Both the position numbers and the translations under genes were made by a program. A stretch of 64,000 bases of DNA from Pseudorasbora parva. Taxonomy: Eukaryota; Chordata; Actinopteri; Cypriniformes; Gobionidae. The stretch lies in the NCBI RefSeq assembly GCF_024679245.1, contig NC_090179.1:4138820-4202819 (forward strand), given 5' to 3'. The notes below the pieces were generated by a model. That model did not search any database, had not been told where the DNA came from, and saw nothing but the letters and a program-made list of their open reading frames with translations. Each line of letters begins with the position of its first letter. Position 1 is the stretch's first letter. Positions 22,621 through 35,025 of this stretch are shown here, piece after piece.

Positions 22621-23338
22621 GAAGTTTGCAAGCATCCGCTTTTCGAAATCGTCATAAATAAAGTGCACCGTTAAACTTAAGTAAGGCTCCGATGTTCTGC
22701 TTGACCACATATCTGAAGTAGTAGCGTAGTATTTCACTTGTTTTAACTCCGCTTCAACACTGGCCTTGCATTTGGAATACATGAATACATCTCAGGAATG
22801 GCAACTCTTGAAAAATAACTTTGCGATGGCAGTTGGTATGTCTTATCAAGGGCCTGTATCATTTTTTGGAAGCTGGCTTTACTGACGATATTTGCGGGCG
22901 CCATATCTTTGCATAAATGATACGTGACAGCGTGGGTTATTCCTTTATGCCTTTTCAAACTTCTGTCGTATGGTGTGCAGCTCGGAAAAATGCCTGCTTT
23001 ATCGATTTTTATTCCGAATGAGTTTGGGATGTACTTTGGTTCGTGTCCAGGGATTTTTTTGCCATGCATTGATCATACAGCTCTTTGTGGCGCTGCCTCA
23101 GGTGTTGAAATAGATTTGTTGAGTTACCCTGTTTTGCCGCAATGACAGATTAACAGGTCCTGCAAATTACCTGGCTCTGTGATAAATCATCACTCCTGTA
23201 TCCAAAGTAATCCCATAACACAGATGTTGATATTTTTTCCTTATCCTTATATAAGTCCTTATCCTTTCCTGAACTCATCTTCCCTGTTTCTGTAGAATAT
23301 CTGTCGTTATGAACGGTCGGTTCTGTTCTCGTGCTCAA
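22621..23338 (-). pseudogene. ZBED-type hAT transposase, N-terminal half
   Basis: From ATG 23338 it reads VLWDYFGYRSDD and VICRTC, the first half of a BED finger. In a shifted frame follow LFQHLRQRHKELYDQCM, then in the frame around 22743-23069 KRHKGITHAVTYHLCKDMAP, FQKMIQALDKTY and YFSRVAIPEMY, and after a further shift TSDMWSSRTSEPYLSLTVHF up to the LINE boundary. Several frameshifts make it dead. The motif order is the same as in the transposase at 359-1300. Confidence 0.82.
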
Positions 23339-23488
23339 TTTAGGCGCGCTACATTCTGATTGGTTCAGATAGCATACTGGGAGGTTGGGGCTAGGAGCGC
23401 AGGAAAAAATCGTGCTATGAAGCGATTTAGAAATCGCACATGCTCAAATCGCGATTTTATTACGATTTCGATTAATCACACAGCCCTA
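22621..23488 (-). mobile_element. ZBED-type hAT, 5' part, split by the LINE
   Basis: The minus-strand 5' end is at about 23488, starting TAGGGCTGTGTGATTAATCG. The LINE interrupts at 22620, and the element resumes at 18780 and below. The opposite terminus is not found, so the element is truncated. Its end differs from that of the hAT at 106-5796, so it is another family within the group. Confidence 0.75.
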
Positions 23489-24237
23489 CTTCGTACACTG
23501 ACTATGTAGTTCAGACCCTGGTTCCTTGCCTTGGGTCCCACTCTAGTGGCATCTTGTCATCGCCCTGTCGGGCTGGGGTGTGGTCTTAAGTGGTCATCCA
23601 GCCCAAGGGGAATGGGAGGGTCATCAGCACGATTTGCACACAAACTGCCTCGAGTTGATGGCTGTATATTTCCCACAGTTGAGGGGCTATCATATCCCGA
23701 GTGTGGGCGAACAACACAGCGACAGTCTCTTACATAAGTTACCTAGTCAACAGAAGCTGGACCAGGTTTTACAAAGCAGAAGGTTCTACTTCTTGCTCAG
23801 TTAGACTTCACAGATGAGGGAATAGAATTCCAATGTCTTGGAGCTGTATCAGATTTTATGAACTATAAATGGACCTCTTTGCCTCTTATCAGACAATGCA
23901 ATGTTCTCTCTACTTCTGTCACCCAGCCCCACTAGGCCTGAATGCGATGGCTCATACATGGCCCAGAATGTGCCTGTATGCCTTCCCTCCAGTCGTTCTG
24001 CTCCTGGTAGTTCTAGCCGGGGTTCGCCAACAAGGGTCTTGCCTCTTATCGATAGCGTTGCGTTGGTCGAACAGAATATGGTTCTCGGAGATAGTGTCTC
24101 TCCTCAAAGGCTCGGCATGGCGATTCTGGCGAGGAAGGACCTTCTGTCTCAGGCAGAGGACACGGTGTTCCATCCCAGGTCCGACCTGTGAAACCTTCAT
24201 GTTTGGCCCCTGATGGGCACCAACTGAGGGAGACTGC
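23489..24237 (+). pseudogene. DIRS-like retrotransposon, RNase H and downstream region
   Basis: The + strand reading in shifting frames gives GWGVVLSGHPAQGEWEGHQ, then HTNCLELMAVYF (RNase H of DIRS type). Later it gives DLFAS, HPAPLGLNAMAHTWPR and LYAFPPVVLL, then RIWFSEIVSLLKGSAW and FHPRSDL. This order, leading to a tyrosine recombinase (seen at 26988-27754), is characteristic of DIRS elements and not of LTR elements. Frameshifts and stops are frequent. The RT and upstream part is absent. Confidence 0.8.
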
Positions 24238-25082
24238 CCAGATAGCAAGCATGTTTGGGCCACATGTGGCTATTATCTGGCACATATGGCCCAGATATGG
24301 CATGGCTGAACAGATATGGGCCAGAATGTGACCATATTTGTTTTGCCATAACTTTAAAATCGGCGGGAAATGTTCTCTTGGTTCACAACTCATGGTATAT
24401 GGCCCAGATAACAATGTACACATAAGGGCCATATGTGTTTGAGCTATGGCACAAAGTGAGAAAGGCTGACTTGTGGTAAACCTTTGGATTATATATGGAA
24501 AAACACAGGACACCTGAAATCAAGCGCAGCTGACCTCCGAGGTTTCACACCTCAGGTGCTTGCATCTCATTAGTGGAATAAATCTGACTGATACGGCACC
24601 ATTTTATCATCTGCTCTCATGAGTTTTCAGTCACGCATATCTTCAGGTAAGTGAAGTTTTGGTATTTCAAAGTCTTTTTAAGGTTATTTTGTGCAGCATT
24701 ATGCAATTGTTTGAGGAGAGTTTTGAATTAGCCTCAGTTGAGTGTATTTTTCATTTCAATCCCATGTGTAATGCAGCGCACAGTCACCAAACGAGTCATT
24801 GATTGATGATTTAAAACTCCGGGCTAGTTTTCTTGCGTGCGACCGTTTTTAACGCGCCTCAACTATCGTACAGTCTGACATTTATGACATATATGATCTT
24901 ACAGTTTTGTTGCGGCCGCGACATATGGTAACTTTTGGGAACGCGAGTGTGTTGTGGCCATGAGATCTTTTGAGGGGAATGACATCTTTTTGTTCGCGTC
25001 TATGAGCTTAATGCGATGGTTAACACAAAAATGTATATTCTGTTATTTACTTGCCCTCGTGTTGTTCCTAAGGATTTATTGA

Positions 25083-25086
<4 letters not shown>

Positions 25087-25153
<67 letters not shown>
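25087..25153. repeat. (AT)n microsatellite
   Basis: About 65 bases of alternating T and A inside the 24238-26987 element. Confidence 0.95.
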
Positions 25154-25159
<6 letters not shown>

Positions 25160-25289
25160 TATAATCATAATTATGCAGACCTAGCTTCCAGGTTGTATTG
25201 CTATTAACATTATTTAAATGTAACTTTTTATTACAGGTGCAGTCGGTTGAAACAACGCCAGTCCCAGCAACACACTTCCAACACTGATT

Positions 25290-26490
25290 AGTGTCTCAAT
25301 TCACCGGTGTGTGAGTGCCCGTGCTCACCACCAGAGGACACTCCAATCCGGACTGTCATTCTATCATAAACTACATTACCCATTATCCTTTGCCTGGACT
25401 CATTAGCACTCACTGTTTACACCTGTGTCTCATTATCCTGTTTTCCTCACCATATATATAATTTTGAGCATTTTCCTAGTGATGACGAAGTGAAGCTTTC
25501 TGAACCAGTGAAGCTTTCAGCACAGTTGTATCAGAAAAAGTTTCATTACTCGAAGCTTTTCAAGTCAGAGCTCAACGAGGACCTCTGCTGGTGAAAGTGA
25601 GGGAAAGCGCTGTGTCGCAAAATGTTTTGCAACCGACGCATTATCTAGAAGCAAAAAGTGAATTAATGGATTGATTAATAAATTAATGAATTAATCAATA
25701 TATTATATATGACATTATATGACACAGTCTGTTCCATTGCATACTCCTAGTAACTTAAACCAATAAAGATATGATTTTGTATGTTTGTAAACAAATAAAA
25801 CTCACGAATAAAGGAAGTATGCAAAATAAATGCATGCACACAAGGAAAAACACACACACTTTCACATGATTATAGAAGGATAAGCCTATACTTGTCTCTA
25901 ATGTATGAAGTCATAGGCTGGTGCGGATTAAATAAATAAATAGATAAATATATGCGGCAGAACAAAAGCCAAATAAATGATCAACCATATTGGGCGAAAT
26001 CAAATGAAAGTGTTCCCACATTTCAGAACGCCCTCTCTTTGCAGCTGGTTCCATAACAAACGCGCAATACAAAAAAAACGTTAAATGCAACGCATTACAA
26101 CTCAACAACCCACAAGGGCACGCCCTATGTCGCGCATTTTTAAACCTTTCTGAATCAGTCACGTGGGTGTTTGTGAAACGAAGCTTCGGACGTCATTGGT
26201 CACGTGGTTTTGATAGAACGAATCAAGCATCGATGCAAAGCTTCACAGAAAATAGTTTCATTTTTTTGACACACGCTTCGGAGCTTTGGTGTCACTGTTA
26301 ACATCAATACATTTTCCCTGGTTTCATGTCATTTCATTTCTTGCCTGTTTCCTGGATTACCCGTTTGCCTGTCTCTCCTGTCTTGTTTGCCTTTTTGGAC
26401 TGTTTGCTTGTGTCTCCCATTTTGCCTGCTTTTGACTATGATTGTGGATTGCCCTCTTAATAAATACTGCATTTGGATCCTCCTACATTC
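25290..26490 (+). mobile_element. LTR-like unit split by a hAT MITE (tentative)
   Basis: Once the MITE at 25477-26309 and one copy of its target site are set aside, the flanks join into a stretch of about 360 bases. It has a TATA-like ATATATATAAT (about 25453) and, downstream, AATAAATACTGC (about 26460), an arrangement typical of a small LTR promoter and polyadenylation signal. The ends are not fixed and no second copy is present, so this stays tentative. Confidence 0.35.
25477..26309. mobile_element. hAT MITE with 8-bp target duplication
   Basis: The element begins TAGTGATGACGAAGTGAAGC and ends with the loose complement CATCAATA after GGTGTCACTG. It is flanked by a perfect 8-bp duplication CATTTTCC (25469-25476 and 26310-26317). 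Both ends carry GAAGC/GCTTC motifs, such as GAAGCTTC near 26180. It is 833 bp and non-coding. Confidence 0.75.
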
Positions 26491-26987
26491 TGTCTTAGAG
26501 AGGTTCTTTACAATTAGAGACTTTTTCTCTTGTGAAGTTGTTGTTTGTTATAATATATAATACACATAATTACACAACAACATAATACACACTTGAAATT
26601 TGGTGTAAAATTTAGTCTAGACTCTTTGAATGTTATTTATATTAATATAAATGGTTTCTGAGTGACTGTAAACATTTGTCAAAAGTAAATTATTGAATAC
26701 ATTTTTGTTGTTGAGTGTTTTATTTACCATGGAGTTAATAAGACTTTTATAAGTTGCATGTGGGCCACATAAGGGCCATTAGATTTTAACAAAACTCAGC
26801 CATACTAAAAGTCCATATAAGGGCCACATAAAATTGTATTGTTTGGCTCACGTTTGGTGGAGTTATGACACTGTTTTCGCTGAGCTGTGGTAAAGAAGAA
26901 GTGGGCCAGCAAACACAAACTAATCTGGGCCACATCTAAGCTGTTTATCTGGTCCAGATCTGGGCCAAAGGAAATTTGCTGACTGGG

Positions 26988-27754
26988 TGGGCTTTCGCCT
27001 GCAGTTGCTGAAACCATCCTAAGTGCTAGGCCTTTCTCCACTTGGAAAGTTTAAGCCAATAAATGGGGTGTCTTTAAAAGATGGTGTACGAAACATAATG
27101 TAGATCCAGTCAACTGCCAGAATGCTTCAGTTTTGAAATATGTGCAAGAAAAGTTGTCAATCAACACTTGCCCCTCCACTCTCAGGGTTATGTGGCCGCT
27201 CTTTCGGATTGCCACTCCCTGGTGGATGGGGTGCCGCTTGGCAGGCATCTTCTGCTCGCTCACTTTATTCGCAGGGCTAGGTGGTTGAGGCCTCCTGTGA
27301 GAACCAAGGTTCCTTCATGGGACTTAGCTATATTCTTCAAGGGTCTGGTTGAGACCCTTTGAACATCTACAATCAGCGTCTGACAGATTTCTGACCCTAA
27401 AGACGTTTTTTTATGGCTATAACTTTTCTAAAACTAACTGGGTATATGCAGGCTTAGTCAACTCATCCTAACTTCCTTTCTAAGGTTCCTTTTTTGAATG
27501 TACATCCTGTCACTCTTGAAACCTTCTGCCCTCCGCCGTTCACAACGCCGGAACAGGAGACTTCATAGATTGTGTCCAGTCCATGCTCTTCAGGCCTACG
27601 TCCACCGATCTAGCCAGTGCCGTAAGTAAGAGCAATTGTTTGTTTGCCATGAGGACCGTAACAGAGGTTCTGCCGCCACCAAACGATGTCTCAATGGGTC
27701 AGGGATGCTATGGCTCTTGCCTATGAGGCATGCGGTCAAGCTTCGTCTATAGGA
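26988..27754 (+). pseudogene. DIRS-like tyrosine recombinase, degenerate
   Basis: Readings give LPAVAETILSARPFSTWKV, NKWGVFKRWC, VDPVNCQNASVLKYVQE, CPSTLRVYVAALSDCHS, FIRRARWLRPP and VPSWDLAIFFKGL, the N-terminal core-binding domain of a DIRS tyrosine recombinase. Further on come VHPVTLETFCPPPF and WVRDAMALAYEA from the catalytic half. Stops are present (for example after GLVETL near 27361) and the first catalytic Arg region is diverged. It continues the DIRS copy at 23489-24237. Confidence 0.8.
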
Positions 27755-28123
27755 TTAAAGGGTTAGTTACCCAAAGATGAAAATGTGATGTTTATCTGCT
27801 TACCCCCAGTGCATTCAACATGTAGGTGTCTTAGTTTCTTCACTAGAACACAAATGAATATTTTTAACTCCAACCGGTGCCGTACAATGCATGTCAGTGT
27901 TTTTTTTATTTTTTATTTTTTATAAGCGCCATTATGAGAGTAAAAAACATACACATACGAATCCATATTAAACCCTGCGACTCATGATGATACATTGATG
28001 TCTTAAAACAGGAAACGATCGGCAAGAAACTGAACAGTATTTGTTTTTTTACCTCATTGCAGACAAATCTTATCTAGTGTTCCCATCCGTCAGTACTACC
28101 ATCGAAGGTCAAAACCCAGTGCG

Positions 28124-28126
<3 letters not shown>
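27755..28126. mobile_element. Left end of a TTAA-type MITE (partial)
   Basis: TTAAAGGGTTAGTTACCCAAA at the left edge, followed by GATGAAAATGTGATG, resembles the common fish MITE ends also seen at 40557 and 46026. The matching right end was not located; the sequence runs into an (AT)n tract. Confidence 0.45.

Positions 28127-28182
<56 letters not shown>
28126..28182. repeat. (AT)n microsatellite
   Basis: About 56 bases of alternating T and A. Confidence 0.95.
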
Positions 28183-28184
<2 letters not shown>

Positions 28185-28945
28185 TGCCCCATTAGTGCAT
28201 GCGTGGATCAGTCGAATTTCATTGACGTGTTTAAACACACTTTGTCGTGATAAATGCATAAGCTTATGCATCATCTTGTTCCGCTTTCGGAACAGGGTTA
28301 CAGTCAGGAAACCCCCAGTGTTTTGCACTTTTACATATTAAGCAGACGAAAATAAGAGTGAATGTGTGGATATTTTAAAGAAGAATATTTGCAAATAGTT
28401 TACTTTATAAACAATACAACTGGAACTTTTGCCGTTCCTATTTATTTTTCTTTATTTCCTTTACAATAATTGTAATCCTTTATAAATTGAATTCCTTTAA
28501 ATAAACCAATAATAAACATCTCCCTTCCCCCTTATTAACAATATTGAAAACAAAAGCATCACATTTAAAAAATATTAATCATATCATATAATAAAATGTC
28601 ATCATATTCAATTGTTAATACTGTAAAGCTATATTCATTTATTATGGGTTCTCATTCAATGCTTTCAGAATATTTCTATATTTTTAACATTACATTATTT
28701 TAATAGTAGCCTAGTAAATTTACTGGACAAAAAATATTTTCTTTGTCAAAATAAACAGAAAAGAGTGCAAACTTAGACTAGCATAAAAACAGGTAATTTT
28801 AGCTAAAGTATTTGTATCAATAATGTATGCCTTTTGCCCCATGCTGGTTTTACCCACTGTGGATATTTGCATTTCAATATTATTCTTTTTTTTTTTTTTT
28901 ACAAAATAAACCACATTTATGATTTATCTGTTGCTTCATCAATGT

Positions 28946-28947
<2 letters not shown>
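28183..28947. other. AT-rich non-coding stretch
   Basis: AT-rich, with a T run near 28888-28901. I see no motif-bearing frame and no inverted termini. Confidence 0.4.

Positions 28948-29025
<78 letters not shown>
28948..29025. repeat. (AT)n microsatellite
   Basis: About 76 bases of alternating A and T. Confidence 0.95.
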
Positions 29026-29026
<1 letters not shown>

Positions 29027-29555
29027 CCCCATTGTACCCTATCCCGTGCAGCAGCAGCACATCAACACGATGAAAACAGCTGGTTTACCACAACAAGACA
29101 CAAACCGCTTTTTCTTCAACGCTCGTAAGAATGTCAACACAACGCATGCAAGAAAACCAGACAGGGAGGCACACAAACCGTGCGATGACCCACAAGGTTA
29201 CGTGAGGAATTTGAGAGGAGCTCTGTCGAATGCGCTGAAGCTCCAGCCGCGTTTCATTACGATTTAATCATCTTGGCGCAAGACACGGTGCAGATATGAG
29301 AAGAAGACCAGTGCACGCACGAGCTCAAATCTTTCCACATGCACGCGTTCAGTATCACGATCAGATGACTCTAACACGTGTTGTCATATCTCGCTGGCTC
29401 CAGTCCAAAATTAATCCAGGATTACACTTTAACACAGAGAGAACTCAATGACTAATAAACGCAGCTGACGGAGGTTTCAGTTGCCGAGGACTTTGTGAAA
29501 AGAAAAGCAACAGACTAAAATAAACAGAAGACACAGGCGAGATCCAAACCTAAAA
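29026..29555 (+). promoter_or_regulatory. 5' flank and probable 5' UTR of the AADAC-type gene
   Basis: This 530-base stretch separates the (AT)n tract from the start codon of the lipase-family gene. It is less AT-rich than its surroundings and presumably holds the promoter and 5' UTR. I see no convincing TATA box. The bases before the ATG (CCTAAAAATG) have A at -3, a reasonable initiation context. Confidence 0.35.
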
Positions 29556-29696
29556 ATGAGGTCTAAGGGAATGTTTGTGCTTGTGTTAGTGGGCGCGTTA
29601 ACTGCTTATTACGTTTATTCACCAATCCCGAATAACATAGAAGAGAGGTGGAAACTAATGCTCACTGACTCGTTCTTCAAAAGTTTAAGCCACTTG
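29556..29696 (+). CDS. AADAC/NCEH1-family esterase, exon 1
   Basis: ATG 29556 opens 47 codons that end at a GTAAGT donor (29697), phase 0. The peptide starts MRSKGMFVLVLVGALTAYYV and continues SPIPNNIEERWKLML. A short hydrophobic segment at residues 6-21 followed by A-Y-Y-x-Y-x-P-x-P and W-K-L-M matches the N-terminal signal anchor of arylacetamide deacetylase and neutral cholesterol ester hydrolase 1, which are ER membrane proteins with the catalytic domain in the lumen. Both family members fit about equally well, so I give no symbol. The gene probably hydrolyses acyl esters of lipids or xenobiotics (family knowledge). Confidence 0.88.
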
Positions 29697-29943
29697 GTAA
29701 GTTTGCTTGCATTTGTATTTTAAGACTGACAAATGTCATTCTAAAGTGTAAAGTCAGCTAAACGCATGCATAATGCAATGTTACTGCCATATATATCTCA
29801 TGGTGTTATTATTTTGGGCAGGGTTTATCTAAGAGTGTGATTACGCAACTAATCGCAGTTGTAACCTATTTGTTGGCTCAGTTAAGCGTTTGAGTATTTG
29901 TTTGGATTTCACAAGTGTTTGGCATGACACCACACTACATAGG

Positions 29944-30002
<59 letters not shown>

Positions 30003-31974
30003 GGAGTGTGGAAGATTTACAGTTTACAGATTATGTCAATTCTTAATCCGACCATTGTAGCTTATATAGTGAGCTTTGTGGCTAATAATAGAAAGACATT
30101 ATATTAGGAAATAGCAAAATAATAAATTAAAAAAGACAGCGGCTAGCAAAAGATTCTCTGTAGCCTACACTAAGTGAAAATAGCATTTTATTTACACTTT
30201 TTAAAAAAAGCAGTATTTTCTTTGCAATAAGTGCAAATAGTAGTTAGATGCTATTTCTACTTATAAATAGTGACAAACTGTTTGCACCTCTATATTATTG
30301 TACATTATTGGCAGTATAATGTAAATTATTATGTTTATTACAATTATTAAATGGATGCCGCCTTATTGGGACAATAAAGCCCTGCCTACACCAACCTCGA
30401 ACCAATATACACTTCATTATTACACACACATCCATTTTTCAAATATATGCCAGCCGATCTGACATGTGATGGGAAAAAGGGAGTAGAGCGAGTTTGGCAG
30501 AAGTCGGGTTTGAACTCCGATAGATTTGCGTCAACTTTCTCGCCTTACCTGGTGTTCAAAGATCAAACATCACAGCGTTTTGCTACGGTTTCCGGGTTGA
30601 ATGTCATGTTTCCTGGAAACAGTGTGCAACAGGGTTTGAGAGTTTTCTCTTGTTTGGTGGGTGTGTCAAAATGACAGCCCAATCAGCAGAAACATATAAA
30701 CCGTGCGGTGTTAAAGAGACAGCTCGCACAATGGGTCCAAGTAAAGTTGTGTACAAATGTGTCCGCTGAAGCTCAGTATACGCAACTATTGAAGATATTA
30801 GAAGACATGTTTGTCTTTTCATCCTGAATGCGAGGCAAATGTTAATCACAATAATTAGGAACCACAGTTTTCACAAATCCCTTCACTCGATTGGGATGTT
30901 CTCTTTTATTCTGGACAGCAAGGCCAGTGACTGTAACATTGAGTATGTTTTGCAGTATTAAACATATACCGATTTCATCAGGCTCCGAACACTATTCAAA
31001 AATCAACACAAAGAATGGCTTTCTCAGCTGCCGTAGTTGCAACTCCTGCGTCATCAGAACAGGGTGTTTAACGCAGCACCGTTTCCGTTTCAAAAATGTT
31101 TACAACGTTTTTTTGCGGGCCTGCTCTATTGCTATTGTTGGCAATCTGGTGTGTTCCGTAATTTTGTCTGGCCCAACCAGACGTCAGTGGGCGGAGTTAG
31201 TGTATGTAGCCTCTGCCAACAAGGTGGGCTATTTATATATTTTAGCTTAAATAGACTTCAAATATGAAACTGATTGTAATATAAAACTGTGATTCAGTGA
31301 ACATTTTGAATTTCAAAATGCATTTATTTTGATTACTTTCATTTACATTTTTTTACATGCACATTTTTAAATGTCTGCAGGGTAAAAATATATGATATAT
31401 AAAATATATTAAAAAAAACACATGGTCATGAACAATTTCACGCAAAATAGCATTTGGGTTTTGCATGACAATTTAAATTCTGAAGTTGATAAGTGAATTT
31501 ACTGAAAGGCTCTTAGAAAAATGTAACAAAGTTCATTAAATTAATTCTGATCTGTAATTTACAGCTTTGTCCCCGTTATGATGAAATCACAGGACTGGAT
31601 ACCAGTTGCCAAAAAGCCAAAAAATGTCAAAAAGCTCCTTTATTGTCATATGTATCAGGCATAGGAGAGAAACTTGTTATCATCGTGCCAGCTGTATGTT
31701 TCTCTGGGGCAGTGCATTTACAGTGAGCATTATATACCACTGACATAAGGATTTGTCATTCAAGGTAGCAAAATTTGCAACCTATGGTTAAAATAGAATG
31801 TATACTTGATGCGTACACATGTGTTTCACAATCCACTTCCCATATAAAGAACATTCACATCAGTCGATGATACATAACTTATGCAATGGGTTACATGTAT
31901 GCATTCCTGTATGGGCAAAATGATCTCTTCCTCCCCTGTGTCTGTCATATGATAGTATGTTCATGCAGTATATG
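29697..31974. other. Intron 1, first part
   Basis: It contains a (GT)n tract (29946-29998). The stretch 30436-31260 is less AT-rich than its surroundings and has short open frames that match nothing I recognise; it may be an unclassified repeat. No splice-bounded exon of the host gene is seen here. Confidence 0.4.
29946..29998. repeat. (GT)n microsatellite
   Basis: About 26 GT units in intron 1 of the AADAC-type gene. Confidence 0.95.
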
Positions 31975-33480
31975 CAGTGAGGAAAATAAGTATTTGAACA
32001 CCCTGCTATTTTGAAAGTTCTCCCACTTAGAAATCATGGAAGGGTCTGAAATTGTCATCGTAGGTGCATGTCCACTGTGAGAGACATAATATTTTAAAAA
32101 AATATATGATTTTTTTTAAAAACTATATTTGTATGATACAAATAAGTATTTGAACACCTGAGAAAAGAAATGTTAATATTTGGTACAATAGCCTTTGTTT
32201 GCAAGAGGTTAAACGTTTCCTGTAGTTTTTTCCTGTAGAGGGATTTTGGTTCACTCTTCCACACAGATCTTCTCTAGATCAGTCAGGTTTCTGGCCGTCG
32301 ATGCCGAAACAGAGTTTGAGCTCCCTCAAAGATTCTGTATTGGGTTTAGATCTGGGGACTGGCTAGGCCATGCCAGAACCTTAATATGCTTCTTACAGAG
32401 CCACTCCTTGTTTATCCTGGCTTTGTGCTGCGGGTCAATGTCATGTTGGAAGACCCAGCCTCAACCCATATGCAATGCTCTAACTGATGGAAAGGAGGTT
32501 GTTCCCCAAAATCTTGCAATACATGGCCCCGGTCATCTTCTCCTTAATACGGTGTGGTCGCCCTGTCCCATGTGCAGAAAAACACCCCCATGCTTCACAG
32601 TAGAGATGGTGTTCTTGGGATGGTAGTCATCATTATTCTTCCTCCAAACAAGTTTAGTGGAATTATGACCAAAAAGTTCTATTTTGGTCTAATCTGACCA
32701 CATGACTTTCTCCCATGACTCCTCTGGATCATCCAAATGGTCACTGGCAAACTTAAGACGGGCCTGGACTTGCTGGTTTAAGCAGGGGAACCTTCCGTGC
32801 CATGCATGATTTCAGACCATGACGTCTTAGTGTATTACCAACAGTAACCTTGGAAACGGTGGTCCCATCTCTTTTCAGGTCTTTGAGCAGCTTCTCCTGT
32901 GTAGTTCTGGGCTGATTTCTCACCTGTCCTAAGATCATTGAGACCCCACAGGGTGAGATCTTGCATGGAGCCCCAGTCCGAGGGAGATTGACAGTCATGT
33001 TTAGATTTTTCCATTTTCTAATGATTGCTCCAACAGTGGACCTTTTTTCAAAAAGCTTCTTGGCAATTTCCCCGTAGTTCTTTCCAGCCTTGTGGAGGTG
33101 TACAATTTTGTCTCTACTGTCTTTGGACAGCTCTTTGGTCTTGGCCCTGTTAGTAGTTGTATTCTTACTGATTGTATGGTGTGGACAGGTGTCTTTATGC
33201 AGCTGACAATCTCAAACAGTTGTATCTATATTAGGATAATAAATGGAGTGGAGGTGGACATTTTAAAGGCAGACTAACAGGTCTTTGAGGGTCAGAATTC
33301 TAGCTGATAGACAGCTGTTCAAATACTTATTTGCAGCTGTATCATAAAAATAAACAGTTAAAAAATTATATATTGTGATTTCTGGTTTTTATTTTAGATT
33401 ATGTCTGTCACAGTGGACATGCATCTACGATGATAATTTTAGACCCCTCCGTGATTTCCAAGTGGGAGAACTTGAACAAT
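31975..33480 (-). mobile_element. Tc1-like transposon B (degenerate, right end truncated)
   Basis: The left terminus CAGTGAGGAAAATAAGTATT starts at 31975. The inner direct copy (AATAAGTATTTGAACACC) lies at about 32141, giving the IR/DR layout. On the right the inner copy is at about 33310 and the arm extends to about 33470 (complement of TTCTCCCACTT), but the outer terminus is missing. A broken transposase lies on the minus strand. The element is in intron 1 of the AADAC-type gene. Confidence 0.85.
32230..33170 (-). pseudogene. Tc1-family transposase B, dead
   Basis: On the minus strand it reads [36 protein letters not shown] (paired HTH), then [20 protein letters not shown] with a GRP-like hook, [40 protein letters not shown]. 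After further shifts, reverse-complement sequence near 32400-32700 still shows the catalytic-core remnants expected of Tc1 (complement of CAAAATAGAACTTTTTGGTC, encoding a K-x-E-L-F-G segment). Multiple frameshifts are present. Confidence 0.82.
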
Positions 33481-35025
33481 ACCATCACAAACACATTATA
33501 CATCTATTTATGAATGAAATAATATTAAAATAATAAAATAATATTCAAATAATAAATTTCCAGACCACAAATTCACAGTATGGTAGGCACAAATCTTATT
33601 CCTGTTATGTTGATAATGTCTTTTTGCATCCCTGATATTACCATTTCTGTCATAATACAGTTGTAAAATATGTAAAATATGTTATTTAGCTACTTGCGCC
33701 TATCATCTCACTTTTTGACCATTAAAACTGAGTCGTGAATTCATGCTTGGCCTCCGTAAACAGTAACAAAATGTTCAGTCATCTCAGTCATTTTGGCATT
33801 GACGGGTGCAGTTAGATTGCCGATCAGCTCAGATGAGATCAGCCTTATCCATATTTAGGATAGTAGGCCTATGAGAATTTATATGAATTGCTATAACTTA
33901 TCTGGTGTTACTTTTCAATCTCCCTTGCACATCTTTGAAGCCTAATCATTATTACTTAATCAGTATTTAAATTTCAAAGTTTGTTAAGACACATTTTTAT
34001 TTTTTTAGATTGCTCAAAGCTGCCTTGTTTCTAACATGTTGCTGGCATGTTTTAACACTTTTTTATTTAACACAGCTTATTTAGATCATCAGTTCATTAG
34101 GATAGAGCTTTGTCAGATAAAAGAAAACATATATTATGCTGCAGTCCGCAACCATGTTCCCATTCACCATCTCAGTCTGTCTTTTAAAAATCAGCATCCT
34201 TAAAAATGCTTTGAACATCTCAGAACGTCGGTGGAGAAAGGCATATATTCATCACAATGTTGTATACATAATTAATCAGCTATATTGCTAAATCGACCCA
34301 ATTTTTCATGTCAGTAGAAAGATATATCAGGGTAACCGGCGATTCTTGAGAATCCCTGCTTCAGAATATAGTAATGATATGCTAAAGCCTGCCAGCACAT
34401 TGAGATGATTAGATACAAGGTGGTTTGTAGCGTCAGAAACCCCAGCGAAACTGTGTTTTTGAGACTGCATTCGGTTCACTCCCGTTTTACAGAGAAAATA
34501 CTCAACCTTGGTGTTGACATCAATTTGCACATGGTTTGTCTTAAAGCATATTTAAACAGCACATAGTCATTTAAACCAGTGGTATTTTCATGAAATATAT
34601 GTGGAAATTCAGGATTTTTTGAGCCCAGTGTTTCTAAGTTGTAGGTGTGTCAGTGAGAAAACATGGTGGACAAAATTTATAAATCCAGCATCTGTGGTTG
34701 ATGTAATAAAACTTGCTAAGTTTAATTTACAATATGTGATAGTCTTGAATAGTTATAAATTAAAATTGTATTATAGATTCAGTTTACAACACCCCAATAA
34801 ATTGAATACAAAAACAACAACAAAAAAAGATAATTCCTGATAATTCATAATTTTGCAGAAGTAGAGTTTAAAAAAAACTGTGCTGCACTTTTAGGTACAT
34901 CACATTCTTGCTCTGACCAGTTATTTGAGCGCAGCTGATGTCATGATCCCAACTTTCCAACTAGTAATGAACTTCCCAGGAGGAAGTGAATGCATTATGG
35001 GCACTATGAGATCTTCGTATTTCCA
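33481..35025. other. Intron 1, middle part
   Basis: AT-rich intronic sequence. I recognise no coding motif, inverted termini or tandem repeat. The open frames here are short and without family features. Confidence 0.45.

Larger units (their letters stand above)
24238..26987. mobile_element. 2.75-kb inverted-repeat element inserted in the DIRS
   Basis: CCCAGATAGCAA at 24238 is mirrored by TTGCTGACTGGG ending at 26987, and both ends are rich in GGGCCACAT/ATGTGGCCC motifs. The DIRS reading stops at the left edge and resumes at the right edge, so this is an insertion. It contains an (AT)n tract (25087-25153) and an LTR-like unit at about 25290-26490, itself split by a hAT MITE. No transposase is seen. 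The superfamily is unknown. Confidence 0.7.

Noticed and set aside
30436..31260. A possible host gene in intron 1 with several short frames on both strands
   Set aside because: The frames are short, overlap each other and show no domain or splice pattern; more likely an unclassified repeat.
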